DNA of 64,000 nt from Lachnospiraceae bacterium (GTDB taxonomy: Bacteria > Bacillota > Clostridia > Lachnospirales > Lachnospiraceae), in contig CAJTDL010000019.1 of NCBI GenBank assembly GCA_910575035.1, positions 1-64,000 of the forward strand. Direction: 5' to 3'. The notes under the pieces are model-generated. The model made no database searches. It was given only the letters and a program-made list of their open reading frames with translations, and had not been told where the DNA came from. Below are positions 25,001 through 32,216 of the stretch, one piece after another. Made by a program: the position numbers and the translations under genes. Numbering within the stretch: position 1 is the stretch's first letter; every line of letters begins with the position of its first letter.

Positions 25001-27180
25001 GGAAAGCAAACTGGGGAAGCGGGGAATACTGCAAAGGATGGATTGATAACCTGCGCATTAAGAACAGAGCCAGCACCGAGGAGGAGATCCAGACGCTTGC
25101 ATCTAAGTTTACAGACACCCTGCCAGCAGTTTCCGGCGCAGTGGCAGGAACCGCACCTACCCGGGCAGAGGCTTTGGAATACAGGGGGACAGACAGCCAT
25201 ACGGCAATCCGGACCGTCTTTGATGCAGAAAAGAAGGAAATCCAGCCGTATGTGCGTAAGGGAACAGACCTGGCGAAGGTGCCGGTAACCTTTAGCCTGA
25301 CAGGGAATGTAACCATTCAGGTAAATGGCCAGGCAGTTGCAAACGGCGCAAACCTGAACCTTTCCAATGACGCCCAGGTGGTATTTGCAAAGAACGGCAA
25401 AGAAGAAACATGGACAGTGAAAAAGCCTGTAGTCTGCAACAACCCGGTGCTTCCAGGGCAGTATGCAGATCCGGATATTGATTATTTTGACGGGAAATTC
25501 TGGATTTTCCCAACGACAGATGGATATCCATCCTGGAGCGGGGATGTATTCCATGCATTCTCATCCCCAGATATGGTAAACTGGACAGATGAAGGCATTA
25601 TTATGAAGCTGGCTGACCAGAACCCAGGCAAAAATGAAAATGGCATACAGATCGCAGTTTCCCCATGGGCGTCCGGGGGCAGCGCATGGGCGCCCACGAT
25701 TGAGAAAAAGAATGGAAAATATTATTTCTACTATTGCGGAAAAGACAGCAGCGGAACATCTTCGATAGGCGTTGCAGCAGCGGATCATCCAGAAGGCCCC
25801 TATACAGATAAGGGGGAAGCCCTTCTGACAGTGGCTATGTGCAGAAGCGCAGGCGTGTCTATGGGACAGGCGATTGACCCATCTATTTTCACAGACGATG
25901 ACGGCAAGTCCTATATCCTCTTTGGGAATGGGAGCGCAGCCATTGCGGAACTGAATGAAGACATGATGAGCATTAAGGAGGGCACATTAAAACAGATCAA
26001 TGGCCTGACGGATTTCCGTGAGTCTGTAGTTGTCACAAAGAAAGACGGCAAATACCACTGGACCTGGAGCTGTGATGACGCCAACAGCCCGAATTACCAT
26101 GTAAATTACGGCATAAGCGATACATTAGTATCAGCAGACGGGACAGCCAATGTAACCTTAAGGAAGAAAAACCTCTTGAGCAAGGATGAGGGCAAGGGAA
26201 TCCTTGGCTCTGCCCACCAGTCTGTGCTCCATGTACAGGATGCAAGCGGCAAAGACCGGTATTTCATGGCATACCACAGGTTCTATACGCCGTTGGATAT
26301 CTTTACATCCGGCGATGGGCTTGGAAAGCACCGCGAGACTTGCATTGATGAGATTGAGTTTGACAGCAATGGCGAAATGGTTATTACGCCAACCTTAGAA
26401 GGGGTATCAGCGGTAACTATGGCTGTGGAAGGCGTGGTGGATGCAGCCAGCGTAACATTAAATAAAACAGCTTTGGAGCTGAAAACAGGGGAGACTGTGA
26501 CGCTGGCAGCAACCATAGCTCCAGAAAATGCAGCCAATAAATCCCTGGCCTGGAAATCCAGTGACATAAAAGTCGCATCCGTAACCCAGGACGGTAAAGT
26601 GACAGCAAAAAAAGTAGGAAAGGCTGTCATAACCGTAAGCACTGCAAATGGAAAAACAGCTACCTGTAACGTGACGGTAAAGGCTCCTGCTGTTGCTGTG
26701 AAGAAGGTAAGCCTGTCCGAGAAAAAAGCAACCCTTGGAGTAAAAGAAAAGTTTACCTTAAAGGCTGTTGTGGCTCCTTCTAATGCTACAAAAAAGACAA
26801 TAACATGGAAGTCTGACAAGCCAGGCGTGGCTTCTGTTACCTCCAAAGGCATGGTCACAGCGAAAAAGGCAGGCGCTGCCAAGATTACTGCTACTGCAGG
26901 CGGCAGGAAAGCCACCTGTAAGATCACAGTTAAGAAGGCGCCTTCTAAGATTACGCTGAACGCGTCCAAAAAGACATTAAAGAAAAAGAAAACATTCCAG
27001 TTAAAGGTGAAATTGCCCAAAAACACCGCAAGCAGGAAAATTACATATTCTACTACGAATAAAAAAGTAGCGACGGTATCTTCCACTGGAAAGATTAAAG
27101 CAATTAAGAAGGGCAAGGCAACAATTGTTGTTAAAACCTTCAATGGCAAGAAGGCCAGGATTAAAATCACTGTAAAGTAG
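22069..27180 (+). CDS. Secreted multidomain protein with two GH43 glycosidase domains
   Basis: The 1703-residue protein has a signal peptide (about 1-31), then in order: a LamG-like lectin domain (54-257), Ig-like aBig-type domains (260-457), a first GH43 beta-propeller (462-787), a second LamG domain (797-1003), a beta-rich linker, a second GH43 (1124-1450) and three BIG2-like domains to the end. Catalytic residues are visible in both: base Asp516 (VRDPYLI) and acid Glu699 (LEGPEF); base Asp1134 (ADPDID) and acid Glu1318 (DFRESV). GH43 enzymes remove arabinose or xylose from plant glycans. No LPXTG or SLH anchor is present; the basic BIG2 tail may hold it to the wall. AGGAGG sets the start at 22069. 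Confidence 0.9.
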   Translation: MNHQVKRCLAAALAFSMAVTMLPSSLAKAAEAGGDARTGAGQSMARVTAEPMAAFDFETEAQGGKFTSKEVAASVNGTVQLQERDAENGKALYLDGATGWLNLTKSDNSSLLTGLKEITISFDAKPDRTSTNWGFYAAPNTGAQTYNKERYIGALINGGKTTVERYNNTNGRPASASAFTGTDWFHVDVVLTESATELYVNGIRQSVVESAHKLPDILGESSIFQIGKANWGNGEYYKGWIDNFKIYGQALDIDQLSTPETLRAAVQADKEALAIDLPDLKADHDFTLPTKGGNGCDITWVSGSAAIVLEGSKAKITRPSAEEADLEVTLTATIAMGSVSDTKEFSVTVLKEMDDVSVVDKAMEKISIPNQDDIRDNIFLPSEIEVEGTEKKARVEWASSNKNVITDTASADGKKAAGIVARPEPGQPDVMVTLQATVTLGSISKKAQAITVTVKAKKKQEKTTSYLFAHFTGTEGRQTDEQIYFATSEDGSQWMDMTANGSPALSSAIGEKGVRDPYLIRSHNGDKFYLIATDLSIYYRGGWGNAHATVDGSTALVIWESTDLVNWSEPRLADVASKIPGAGMAWAPEAYYDAETGNYVVYWATASSESNNIGDATNMYYATTRDFYTFSEPVLWIDRDHSIIDTTIIYDDAAKKYYRASGDGQITIEQSDSIYDGWEIIGTLSKIFNNNNYSGAKLEGPEFFEYCEDDWLKDSNGNPVRTWGLMCDQYSEGKGYLPFRSTNLADMTTASWSPATDVNFGSLKKRHGTILPITDAEYKAVMEHFGYGAGDEEPEEKVLAEFDFNMETDLGNGVKGFASENAKASGNYTLQDSYNAEAGKALYLDGSASNFLTVTDKDGKSLLTGTREMTVSYEFKPDRTDTNWVLYAAPNSAAPTYKSERYFGIMANSGTTTVERYNNSGSRPSNPSVNTGSSWSRVDIVVTKTGTTVYLNGKKESEEGSANQLPMILGNSSILQIGKANWGSGEYCKGWIDNLRIKNRASTEEEIQTLASKFTDTLPAVSGAVAGTAPTRAEALEYRGTDSHTAIRTVFDAEKKEIQPYVRKGTDLAKVPVTFSLTGNVTIQVNGQAVANGANLNLSNDAQVVFAKNGKEETWTVKKPVVCNNPVLPGQYADPDIDYFDGKFWIFPTTDGYPSWSGDVFHAFSSPDMVNWTDEGIIMKLADQNPGKNENGIQIAVSPWASGGSAWAPTIEKKNGKYYFYYCGKDSSGTSSIGVAAADHPEGPYTDKGEALLTVAMCRSAGVSMGQAIDPSIFTDDDGKSYILFGNGSAAIAELNEDMMSIKEGTLKQINGLTDFRESVVVTKKDGKYHWTWSCDDANSPNYHVNYGISDTLVSADGTANVTLRKKNLLSKDEGKGILGSAHQSVLHVQDASGKDRYFMAYHRFYTPLDIFTSGDGLGKHRETCIDEIEFDSNGEMVITPTLEGVSAVTMAVEGVVDAASVTLNKTALELKTGETVTLAATIAPENAANKSLAWKSSDIKVASVTQDGKVTAKKVGKAVITVSTANGKTATCNVTVKAPAVAVKKVSLSEKKATLGVKEKFTLKAVVAPSNATKKTITWKSDKPGVASVTSKGMVTAKKAGAAKITATAGGRKATCKITVKKAPSKITLNASKKTLKKKKTFQLKVKLPKNTASRKITYSTTNKKVATVSSTGKIKAIKKGKATIVVKTFNGKKARIKITVK

Positions 27181-27203
27181 CTTTCTGAATCCTTTATGAT
27201 AGA

Positions 27204-27251
27204 AAGGCAGCGCATCGGTTTTGTAGGTGTGCTGCCTTGAATTTTGTTTTA
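27204..27251 (+). terminator. Terminator of the GH43 gene
   Basis: AAGGCAGC (27204-27211) pairs perfectly with GCTGCCTT (27231-27238), followed by GAATTTTGTTTT. Confidence 0.7.
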
Positions 27252-27259
27252 TAGAGGGG

Positions 27260-27621
27260 CAATGGCAGTAACTTAAGGGATGCTGCAGGGGTGGGTAAGC
27301 GTCCGTCAGGGATTTTAGTGGCAGGCATCAGGGATGAGTAAGCGTTTTTCAGGAATTTTAGTGGCAGGCGCCAGGGCTTTTGCGGACGTCCCTGTCTGCA
27401 AATCCCTGCTATTTTGGGAACTGCCAGGAAACTCTAAATCCCGGAGCGCCGGAACAAGGGCAAACGCGGAAGCCCCAGCCACCCCCTGACGGCCGCTTAG
27501 CCATCCCTGCGCCCAGATAGTCAGACTGCCATCCCCGTGCCCTGACGGCCAGATTGCCATCCATGCTCTCAGATGGAAACTTTCGCTCCGTGTCTGTTGA
27601 TGCCTTAAGTTACTGACATTG
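27260..27621. repeat. MITE-like element bounded by 23-base inverted repeats
   Basis: CAATGGCAGTAACTTAAGG (from 27260) returns inverted at 27599-27621 with few changes. The inside holds several palindromes, among them TTTGCGGACG/GTCTGCAAA near 27378, and a segment (27365-27490) that recurs at 29910-30040. No ORF is supported. Together with the terminator and a short AT-rich promoter region up to 27779 it fills the 600 bases between the two GH43-type genes. Confidence 0.65.
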
Positions 27622-27779
27622 AGCCTGGTTGGCGGCAAAAATATTTACTATTTTATATATTTCCGATAAAAATGTACTAAAAAACAAAAAAATCCATATG
27701 ATTTCACAATATTATTCTGTATAATGAAAAATGTTTTGCATATCATACAAAATCATCACAAATTGAAGGAGGTTTTTTC

Positions 27780-29677
27780 ATGAAATATTCCAAAAGACGC
27801 TGCCGGGCAGCTATTTTATCTGCCGCCCTGGCATTCACCATGCTGCCGGCTCCCCTGGCAAATGCCGCGGAACTTTCCGCCCCTTTGCCAGCCGCTGAAA
27901 CACAAGCCATTGAGGATACGAATCTTCTGGCAGACTTTGACTTTAATACAGACCCGCAGGATGGAAAATTTACATCAAAGGATGCGGTTGCCGCAATTGT
28001 AGGGGCAGGCGCAACTTTGCAGGACAGGGATGCAGACCAGGGCAAAGCCCTCTACTTGGATGGCAGCGCAAGTTACCTGGATGTAAAAAAGTCTGATAAC
28101 AGCAGCCTTTTGACTGGCTTAAAGGAGCTTACCATCTCTTTTGAAGCCAAGCCTGACCGCACCAGCACAAACTGGGGCTTTTACGCTGCCCCCAATGCGG
28201 ACAGACAGGGCGTGAATGGGGAGCATTATATTGGCGCTTTGATCAATGGAGGCACTACAACGTTGGAGCGTTACCATCAGAGCGGCAGCAGGCCCAGAAG
28301 CGCTTCAGCCGCTACCGGGACGGATTGGACCCATGTGGACGCCGTATTCTCAGAGACAGACACCACAATTTATTTGGACGGCGTTAAAGTATCTGCCGAG
28401 GCCAGTAATTATGCGCTGACCGATATCCTGGGGCAGGCCAGTATATTCCAGATTGGTAAGGCCAACTGGGGGAACGGGGAGTATACGGCGATAAAGTATA
28501 CATCAGTTATTCTGGGGCGACGGTAGACAAATACTATTGCCTGGGCTTAATGATGGCAGATAAAGGCAGCGATTTGATGAATCCTGCCAGCTGGACGCAA
28601 ATTCCATATCCAGTGCTTTCTTCCTACGATACCTACCAAGGAAATATTGGCGGAGGCGCCCATGTAGGCGGCGGCCATAACTCTATTGTATTGGATGAAT
28701 ACGGCAACCTGGCGCTGGTTTACCATGCAAGGCCATATCCAGACCCGCATGAGGGGATGTCTGGCGCAGGCGGGCTTTTCGACCCTTGCCGGCATACGGT
28801 TGTAAAGAGTGTCAATGTGGCTTACGATGGCACATTGGTGTTTAATATGACAGCGGAGGAGGAGCTGGCAGCGGAAAATAAGACGGTGACGGCTACAATT
28901 ACGGTAACAGGGGAGGGAGAGCCTCCTGTGGATATTGCAGTGGCAAGCGTGTCCCTTAATAAGACGTCCCTGACCCTGGAAGTGAAAAAGAGCCAAACTT
29001 TAAAGGCAACAGTATTGCCATCTAATGCTGCCAATAAGAAATTGACATGGAAATCTGACAATGAAAAGGTAGCGAAGGTAGACCAGTCTGGCAAGGTGAC
29101 GGCCGTAAAGGCTGGAACCGCTAACATTACGGCAACATCTGCAAACGGTAAGCGTGCAGTTTGCCATGTGACGGTGAAGGCTGCGAAGGTTGCGGTAAAG
29201 AGCGTGAAACTGAGCCTGAAGAAAGCCACTATCGGCAAGGGCGAAGCGCTTACCTTAAAGGCAGCGGTATCGCCATCTAACGCTACCAGTAAAAAAGTGG
29301 CCTGGAAGTCCAGCAAGGCCAGTGTCGCTGCGGTGAATTCAAAAGGCTTGGTGAGAGGCAAAAAGGCTGGGAAGGCCAAGATCACAGCAACGGCAGACGG
29401 CAAAAAGGCTTCCTGTACCATTACAGTGAAAGCCGCACCGAAGAAAATTTCACTGACAGCAGCGAAAAAGACTGTGAAGAAAGGGAAAAGTTACCAGATT
29501 AAGGTAAAATTGCCGAAAAATACCGCAAGTTACAAGCGTACTTACACCAGCAGTAATAAGAAGGTGGCAACAGTGTCTGCTTCTGGTAAAGTGAAAGCCC
29601 GGAAGAAGGGGACAGCAACGATTACGGTAAAGGCCTTTAATGGGAAGAAGGCAAGGATTAAGATCACAGTGAAGTGA
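27780..29677 (+). pseudogene. Broken paralogue of the GH43 surface protein
   Basis: The first frame (27780-28526) encodes a signal peptide and a LamG domain very like the first LamG of the 22069 protein (both contain LDGxxxYL-type, KPDRTSTNWGFYAAPN and SIFQIGKANWGNGEY). Just after NWGNGEY, near 28490, the frame changes. The second frame (28496-29677) starts inside a GH43 domain (VYISYSGATVDKYYCLG, then GGHNSIVLDEYGNLALVYHAR) and runs through three BIG2-like domains to a normal end. The front of the GH43 domain, with its catalytic Asp and Glu, is gone. A deletion with frameshift explains this. The 5' piece has a fine AAGGAGG and may still make a secreted lectin fragment. Confidence 0.82.
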
Positions 29678-29793
29678 TTTCCGGATTTTTTGTGTGCAGG
29701 ATTTCATGAATGGACAGTGTGGCTGTAGGGGTGTTATGCCAGTAAGTTAAGGGGGAGGGGCTGTCAGGGGATGGTAAGGGGCCGTCAGGGGGA

Positions 29794-30021
29794 GGCTGGG
29801 GCTTCTGTGTTTGCCCTTGTTCCAGCGCTCCGGGATTAAGAGTTTCTAAGCAGTTCCATGGAGGCTGTGCCATACGGACGGAACCGCCCTGGACGCGCCG
29901 TCCATGGCGCGGCCAGGGCTTTTGCGGACGTCCCTGTCCGCAAATCCCTGCTATTTGGGGAACTGCTAAGAAACTCTAAACCCCTCCGCAAGTCACAAGG
30001 GCAGACACGGAAGCCCCAGCC
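29794..30021. repeat. Large imperfect inverted repeat (arms of about 64 bases)
   Basis: The left arm 29794-29857 (GGCTGGGGCTTCTGTG... to ...CAGTTCC) is the inverse complement of 29959-30021 with roughly four of five bases matching. The 100-base loop contains the perfect stem TTTGCGGAC/GTCCGCAAA near 29925. The right half is a direct copy of part of the 27.3 kb element. A transcript here would form a long hairpin. Confidence 0.75.
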
Positions 30022-30538
30022 TCTCCCTGACTACGTTTTCTATGCCTGTAAGCTGAGAAAAATAGCCCTGGCTTCCCGTTGATGGCATTGGGCATGGAAC
30101 AATGTAAGTTAGTGAAAGATTTGGTTCTGAATAGAGCCTAAGCAAAATTCGGCGTTTTCTGCTGCAGTCCATATCTGAAGGCATTTACCTGCCTGGCTGC
30201 AGAAGGAAGGCAGGTAAATGCGGCTGCTTTAATAGGCTGGTAGTTGCAAACCTGTCTTTGAGCTCTATTTCTCAATTTAAGTATCTATCCACCAGTTTAC
30301 AACTTTTGGACATTTATCAATTTTATGAATGCAAAATTGAAGTTAAAAGTAATTGGAGGGTTTTCAATGAAAATAGCATTCTTTAGAAAATCAAAGTCCA
30401 AGAAAGTGTTAGTGATAAGAGTTAAATTGAGAAAGATTTTGCAGATGTAAATAAGGCTATCCTTTGGTAATAAGCATAAGGGAGTTTGATAGACGGTAGA
30501 GAACAATCTCATCATTGAATGCAGATGCCTATCGATTT
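30022..30538 (+). other. AT-rich gene-poor stretch with a possible 27-codon ORF
   Basis: After repeat sequence to about 30110, the region becomes AT-rich up to the IS remnant. One tiny ORF at 30367-30450 (start MKIAFFRKSKSKK, very basic, 27 residues) has GGAGGG 6 bases before its ATG. I do not recognise it and no promoter is clear. Nothing else is supported in this stretch. Confidence 0.3.
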
Positions 30539-31301
30539 TCAGTGAATTGTTGAATGGCTCCTTGTAAGGTGCCTTGTCACCCGGATGTCAAACGTTTTCC
30601 CCTTTGGGAGGCCCTCTCCAAGGAGCCGCCTCATTTTTGTGTCAGTTGCCCAGATGACAAAAAAGGCCCCATTCTCAATGGCATGCGCAAAGACATTGTA
30701 CGCATGGAACCCCCTGTCGGCAATGAATATGGGGGCTGTCCTGCAGCAGGGGGTGTGCCTGTCAATCAGCCTGCACAATGCGGCAAACCCATTCTTTTTC
30801 CGTATGGGCTGGATGACGGCGTCGGTATAAACCTTGCCCAGCAGGTCATACATGGCCACAAGGTGCATCTGGTTATAGCCTTTTTTGGAACGCCCGCTTG
30901 GGCTGTAATAGCTTTCGGTGTCCTTTGGGTTCCTTGTGAAGGTGAAGCTGGAGCCGTCACATGCAAGGAGCTGGTACCTGCCATTTAGCAGGGATTTTGG
31001 CCTGAAGTTCCTGTTGAAGCTGTAAAAAAGTTTTTGGAAGGGCATCATCGGACAGCTTGGCGCGCTGCTGGTAGAATGCAGAAAGTGACGGTGTCCCGGT
31101 ATCGAAGTCAAAGTATTTGGGCAGCTCATGGCCGATGGAGCCGCTTTCCATGGAAATCTGGAAATGGAGGAGCGTGCAGAAAGGGATTTTCCTGTCACGG
31201 GTAAAGTCAGTCCCGGGACGCTTGCAGAAATCCCCACAGTGCTGCCCCATCCCTTCAATTTCAGACAGTAGGGTCTGTTTAATATTCTCAGGGTTAGCCA
31301 T
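30539..31301 (-). pseudogene. Decayed IS4-family transposase
   Basis: From ATG 31301 the frame encodes a transposase N-terminus (RDRKIPFCTLLHFQISMESG, SLSAFYQQRAKLSDDALPK). At the A5 run near 31031-31035 it must shift one base to continue as LFYSFNRNFRPKSLLNGRY. The second part holds the DDE-type signs ACDGSSF and IADRGFHAYN plus RSKKGYNQMHLVAMYDLLG, then stops at 30539 before the Y-x2-R-x3-E-x6-K region. So there is both a frameshift and a missing C-terminus. No inverted-repeat ends were identified with confidence. Confidence 0.8.
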
Positions 31302-31445
31302 AGTGTGCCTCCTTTGGTCAAAAGTGGTATTATCCCCTGGCTAAAGTATCGTCCTTGTTTCAACTAAAATTAACAGAAACGGGGGCGGCTGCACATTTTG
31401 AGCCCTGTGTCAATCCATTAGAGTGGTTTTTATTGAAAAATTTAA

Positions 31446-31510
31446 GTTAGACCTCTATTCAGAGTCTAACTCGATAGCTTAACTAACTGACATTGGCCGT
31501 GAATAGTAAC
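31446..31510. repeat. Hairpin plus end of the dispersed repeat family
   Basis: GTTAGAC (31446-31452) pairs with GTCTAAC (31464-31470). The following 31477-31510 (CTTAACTAACTGACATTGGC to GAATAGTAAC) is a variant of the element end at 4427-4460. The 31302-31445 stretch before it is the leader side of the IS remnant with no gene. Confidence 0.5.
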
Positions 31511-31550
31511 ACCAACTTTAAGCGCCAGTGTCAAAACGTGTGTTTGGCTC

Positions 31551-31579
31551 TTGAATCCTGCTGCCAAATGTGCTATATT
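31551..31579 (+). promoter_or_regulatory. Promoter for a candidate antitoxin RNA
   Basis: TTGAAT (31551-31556), a 17-base spacer and TATATT (31574-31579) point toward the convergent toxin gene; no ORF follows on this strand before the terminator hairpin. Confidence 0.55.
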
Positions 31580-31585
31580 AAGCAT

Positions 31586-31685
31586 AGAAAAAGGGAAAGC
31601 CATAGAAGCGGCTACTCTCAAATAATAAGCAAACTGTTTTTACAAACAGCCGTCACTACTGCGAATAGTGGCGGCTATTTTCGTT
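31586..31685 (+). ncRNA. Candidate type I antitoxin RNA
   Basis: An RNA of about 100 bases is predicted to start near 31586, after the promoter at 31551-31579, and to end at the hairpin 31648-31676 followed by ATTTTCGTTTTC. Its 3' end would be complementary to the 3' end of the toxin message, the arrangement of Fst/RatA-type antitoxins. The exact ends are estimates. Confidence 0.45.
31648..31676. terminator. Bidirectional hairpin at the toxin stop codon
   Basis: AGCCGTCACTA (31648-31658) pairs with TAGTGGCGGCT (31666-31676) with one mismatch. T-rich sequence follows on both strands, so it can end both the toxin mRNA and the opposing RNA. Confidence 0.55.
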
Positions 31686-31770
31686 TTCCCTTAAAAACTG
31701 TGTAACACAATCCAATAAGGGCAACAATGAATATTCCAGTCTGAACTAAGTCAGAATATGTAATCATCAT
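31675..31770 (-). CDS. Holin-like (Hol-Tox type) small toxin peptide
   Basis: The 31-residue peptide has polar MMITYSDLVQ, one membrane helix (TGIFIVALIGLCYTV) and a basic tail (FKGKRK), as in the putative holin-like toxin family of Firmicutes. An AGGAGGG (31778-31785) precedes the ATGATG start. In-frame extension upstream to 31884 lacks an SD and runs through structured leader sequence. The message starts near 31849, has an 80-base leader that can hide its own SD, and faces a candidate antisense RNA. Peptides of this kind insert in the membrane when the antitoxin RNA is lost. Family recognition is from memory but the shape is distinctive. Confidence 0.7.
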   Translation of the reverse strand: MMITYSDLVQTGIFIVALIGLCYTVFKGKRK

Positions 31771-31778
31771 TGGCAACG

Positions 31779-31802
31779 CCCTCCTTTCTTTCGTCTGGAG
31801 GG
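31779..31802 (-). promoter_or_regulatory. SD-hiding hairpin in the toxin leader
   Basis: On the minus strand CCCTCC (31797-31802) can pair with the GGAGGG of the ribosome binding site (31779-31784) across a 12-base loop. A second CCCTCC/GGAGGG pair lies just upstream (about 31800-31825), so alternative folds are possible. Self-blocking leaders are a known feature of type I toxins. Confidence 0.5.
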
Positions 31803-31855
31803 TTAGCCCCTCCGAAATGGAGGGTAGCCGCCCGGCTCTATGGTTTCTCATGCAA

Positions 31856-31884
31856 AGTATAGCACACATTTCCGTGTCAGGCAA
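31856..31884 (-). promoter_or_regulatory. Sigma-A promoter of the toxin gene
   Basis: Minus-strand TTGCCT (31879-31884), 17-base spacer, TATACT (31856-31861). Confidence 0.6.
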
Positions 31885-31995
31885 TTATAATATTCTGAAT
31901 ACCAGAGGTGCCAGTACCATGGTCACTAAAGTATCCGAACTGTAGTCTTTTCATTTCTGTATGCCACCTGTAAAATAATCTTACAAGATAAAAAA

Positions 31996-32080
31996 CAGCC
32001 GCATAGTCACTTGAGGCCGCATAGCCATCTGAGGACAGCCGCATAGTCACTTGAGGCCGCATAGCCATCTGAGGACAGCC
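31996..32080. repeat. Tandem 40-base repeat made of 20-base half units
   Basis: The 40-base unit from CAGCCGCATAGTCACTTGAG occurs twice exactly (31996 and 32036), with a third copy begun at 32076. Each unit itself holds two related halves (CCGCATAGTCACTTGAGG and CCGCATAGCCATCTGAGG). It sits about 140 bases before the lipoprotein gene. The rest of 31885-32216 shows no gene. Confidence 0.85.
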
Positions 32081-32216
32081 ACTTATCCACCTAACGGAAC
32101 CATATATGTTCCTATCCCGCTGGAATTAGTACTTGAACTGCTTTGCAGGATGCATTACAATAGAGAGATGAAATTATTAATATACTCCTGGATTGGATGG
32201 AAAAAAGGAGATCAAA

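Noticed and set aside
24841-25554. 237-residue minus-strand ORF inside the GH43 gene
   Set aside because: Shadow of the second LamG domain; the plus-strand frame is continuous and clearly protein-like.
26283-27215. 310-residue minus-strand ORF opposite the BIG2 region
   Set aside because: Its repeats only mirror the repeated BIG2 codons; no SD and no recognisable domain.
31996-32080. Tandem repeats as a CRISPR array
   Set aside because: The 40-base units are directly abutting, without unique spacers, and no cas genes are present. The 68-base array at 38754 is rejected for the same reason.
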